NCBI RefSeq assembly: GCF_003628145.1
Contig: NZ_RBZV01000014.1
Span: forward strand, 1 to 64,000
Direction: 5' to 3'
Length of the DNA: 64,000 nucleotides
From: Trinickia fusca
Lineage (GTDB): Bacteria; Pseudomonadota; Gammaproteobacteria; Burkholderiales; Burkholderiaceae
Shown: positions 62,493 through 64,000 of the stretch, piece after piece
Position numbering within the stretch: position 1 is the stretch's first letter
How the letters are laid out: each line of letters starts with the position of its first letter
Made by a program: the position numbers and the translations under genes
The notes under the pieces: generated by a model
The model's database searches: none
What the model was told of the DNA's origin: nothing
What the model saw: the letters and a program-made list of their open reading frames with translations, nothing else

Positions 62493-63797
62493 ATGAGACG
62501 GGCCATAGGAACGCTGCGCTGGCGAATCGTCGCCTTCTTGATCGCGCCGATGACGACCGTGATGACGCTCGACCGGGCGGCGATGAGCGTCGCCGCGCCC
62601 ATCGTGCAGAAGGAGCTCGGGCTCTCGCTCGTCGACATGTCCCTGATCCTGACGATCTACTTCTGGGCCTACGCTTTGGGACAAGTGCCGGCAGGCCGCG
62701 CAGCCGAACGGATCGGACCGCGCAAGGTGCTGTTCATCACGTCGGTCGCCTGGTCGGTCGTCATGGCCGCAACGCCGCTGCGCGCTTCCTTCGGTTGGCT
62801 GCTCGGGTGCCGCGCGCTGCTGGGCGCTGCGCAGTCGGCGGACTGGTCGAGCGGCGTCGTTGCGCTCAAGCGCTGGTTTCCGCGCCGCGAGCGTGCGACC
62901 AGCAATGGGCTGCTCCTGGCCGGCCTGTATCTTGGACCGATCGTCTCCGCGCCGCTGTCGGCGTGGATCATCGAGCGGGCCGGCTGGCGGGTACTGTTCG
63001 GCGTTTACAGCGGGATCGGGCTCTTGTTGGGGCTCGCGTGGTGGTATGGCTATCGTGACGAGCCGGAGCGTCATCCGCGGATCTCGCGTGCCGAGGCCGA
63101 GTACATTGCGGCAGGGCGCGAGCTGGGGCAGGTCACTCAGCGCGCGCAATGGATGAAGTTTTTTCGCGCGCCACGCTTCTGGGTATTCGGCATCCAGTAT
63201 TTCCTGCTCGTGCTGATTCAGAGCTTCTACACGACCTGGCTGCCGACGTACCTGATGAAAGCACGCGGGTTGTCGTTGCAGGCGATGGGCATCCAGGCAT
63301 CGTTGCCGTGGGTCGCCGTTGTCATAGCCGTCTATGTGGCGGGCGTCGTTTGCGATCGCATTCATCGACGGACCCGCTCGCTCTGGTTCGCGCGTGTGCC
63401 TGTGGCGATGGCCGGGTTCGTGCTCGGCGCGCTCGGCATGTTTGCCGCGGCGCGCGCGACATCCGCACCGGGCGCCGTTGCATGGTTGTGCCTGTCGTTC
63501 GCGGCCGTGGGCTTCGTCCAAGTGACGGTGTGGTCCACCGCGCAGGATCTCGGTGGTGAGCACGCGGGTGTCATGTCGGGCTGGACCAACCTGTGGGGGG
63601 CGGCAGCGAACGTTGCGGGGCCGGTGACGATGGCGCTCGCCGTACGGATGACGGGGGCTTGGTCGGCAGCGCTTGCGCTCAATGCGGTCGCAGCCGCTTG
63701 CGGGACGTTGCTGTGGTTGTTCCTGCGCCCGGATCGACCGCTCTTTCCGCCCGAGCCACAAGCCGTGGCGCCCGCGCTGGTGTCGACGCAGACCTGA
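62493..63797 (+). CDS. MFS transporter, anion:cation symporter (ACS/phthalate permease) family
   Basis: 434 residues from ATG 62493 with AGGGGAGA upstream. Twelve helices with ACS marks: MTLDRAAMSVAAPIVQKELGLS (helix 1 to loop), AYALGQVPAGRAAERIGPRKVL, FPRRERATSNGLLLAGLYLGPIVSAPLSAWI, LPTYLMKARGLSLQAMGI. Such carriers import carboxylic acids (phthalate, hydroxybenzoate, nicotinate). A likely importer of the acid made by the amidase or used by the oxygenase. Confidence 0.88.
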   Translation: MRRAIGTLRWRIVAFLIAPMTTVMTLDRAAMSVAAPIVQKELGLSLVDMSLILTIYFWAYALGQVPAGRAAERIGPRKVLFITSVAWSVVMAATPLRASFGWLLGCRALLGAAQSADWSSGVVALKRWFPRRERATSNGLLLAGLYLGPIVSAPLSAWIIERAGWRVLFGVYSGIGLLLGLAWWYGYRDEPERHPRISRAEAEYIAAGRELGQVTQRAQWMKFFRAPRFWVFGIQYFLLVLIQSFYTTWLPTYLMKARGLSLQAMGIQASLPWVAVVIAVYVAGVVCDRIHRRTRSLWFARVPVAMAGFVLGALGMFAAARATSAPGAVAWLCLSFAAVGFVQVTVWSTAQDLGGEHAGVMSGWTNLWGAAANVAGPVTMALAVRMTGAWSAALALNAVAAACGTLLWLFLRPDRPLFPPEPQAVAPALVSTQT

Positions 63798-63860
63798 GCC
63801 GTGCCGCGCGTGGGCCGAACCCATCCATTTCAACGTATCAGTTAGCTGGAGGAGAACACT

Positions 63861-64000
63861 ATGTACGATTCCTGGAGCATCGAACGAACGATCGACCTTT
63901 GGCTCGCCGAGGACATCGGGCACGGCGATCTGACCGCCCAATCGATGCTCGATCCCGATCAGACGGCCGAGTTTTATATGAATGCGCGCGAGGAGCTCGT
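63861..64000 (+). CDS. nadC: NadC-like nicotinate-nucleotide pyrophosphorylase, N-terminal part (cut by window edge)
   Basis: 46 codons visible behind GGAGGAGAACACT: IERTIDLWLAEDIGHGDLTAQSMLDPDQTAEFYMNAREE, the start of the quinolinate phosphoribosyltransferase domain (AEDxGxGDLT). NadC turns quinolinate and PRPP into nicotinate mononucleotide; ModD, a relative in molybdenum operons, begins similarly. Same strand as the oxygenase operon, 63 bp after the MFS gene. It is probably a second, pathway-specific copy. Confidence 0.8.
   Translation, partial: MYDSWSIERTIDLWLAEDIGHGDLTAQSMLDPDQTAEFYMNAREEL

Overview
The window is GC-rich DNA of a betaproteobacterium of the Burkholderiaceae (Paraburkholderia/Trinickia type). 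This rests on overall codon use and on individual genes: prpC, a short H-NS protein with the Burkholderia-style tail, RstA/RstB, a PlpD-type patatin, FecR-CHASE2 signalling genes and a NagG-type Rieske oxygenase. I see no rRNA, complete tRNA, CRISPR array, phage or intact insertion sequence. Both ends cut genes: prpC on the left and a nadC-like gene on the right.

Layout. 1-7.6 kb: prpC (partial), hns, a 288-bp nested inverted-repeat element, rstAB, then a BvgS/EvgS-like hybrid kinase with a two-receiver response regulator. 8-16.4 kb: a patatin/beta-barrel secreted phospholipase, a TPR O-GlcNAc-transferase-like protein, and a four-gene envelope operon (COG3014 lipoprotein, YcfL, LpoB, CsgG-like). 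16.7-34.3 kb: an orphan response regulator divergent from a twelve-gene exopolysaccharide locus. 34.5-39.2 kb: FecR/LysM protein, CHASE2 histidine kinase, small lipoprotein. 39.3-49.4 kb: amino-acid dehydrogenase, SurA-N-like protein, second diguanylate cyclase, divergent MFS/LysR pair, Asp/Glu racemase, QseBC/PmrAB-like two-component system behind a direct-repeat operator, ACR3/BASS-type transporter. 49.5-54.1 kb: a MarR-isochorismatase-FUSC-GNAT operon and, 2 kb away, the collapsed relic of a second copy. 54.5-64 kb: a catabolic operon with a NagGH-like Rieske oxygenase, its ferredoxin, a branched-chain-type ABC importer, an exported nicotinamidase-like hydrolase, an ACS-family MFS transporter and nadC.

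The most interesting system is the exopolysaccharide locus at 17.9-34.3 kb. It joins (i) a diguanylate cyclase lacking the inhibitory-site Arg, (ii) WecB, which makes UDP-ManNAc, (iii) a BcsB-like protein, NfrB (GT2 synthase with C-terminal c-di-GMP-binding MshEN domains) and NfrA (TPR plus outer-membrane domain), that is, the core of the E. coli N4-glycan-receptor (NGR) pathway, to (iv) a modification module mixing alginate-acetylation parts (AlgF-like, two AlgJ/AlgX-like SGNH proteins, AlgI-type MBOAT) with a DltA-like D-alanine ligase and a DltC-like carrier protein, plus (v) a DUF4434-like lipoprotein. I infer a c-di-GMP-controlled ManNAc-type polysaccharide that is aminoacylated, probably D-alanylated, during export.

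The second point of interest is the 54.8-64 kb operon. Its oxygenase resembles salicylate 5-hydroxylase, yet it is co-oriented with nicotinamidase-like and nadC-like genes, which hints at a salicylate-like or pyridine-carboxylate substrate. The FUSC-region relic is a clear case of a duplicated operon reduced to about 350 bp while keeping its promoter palindrome.
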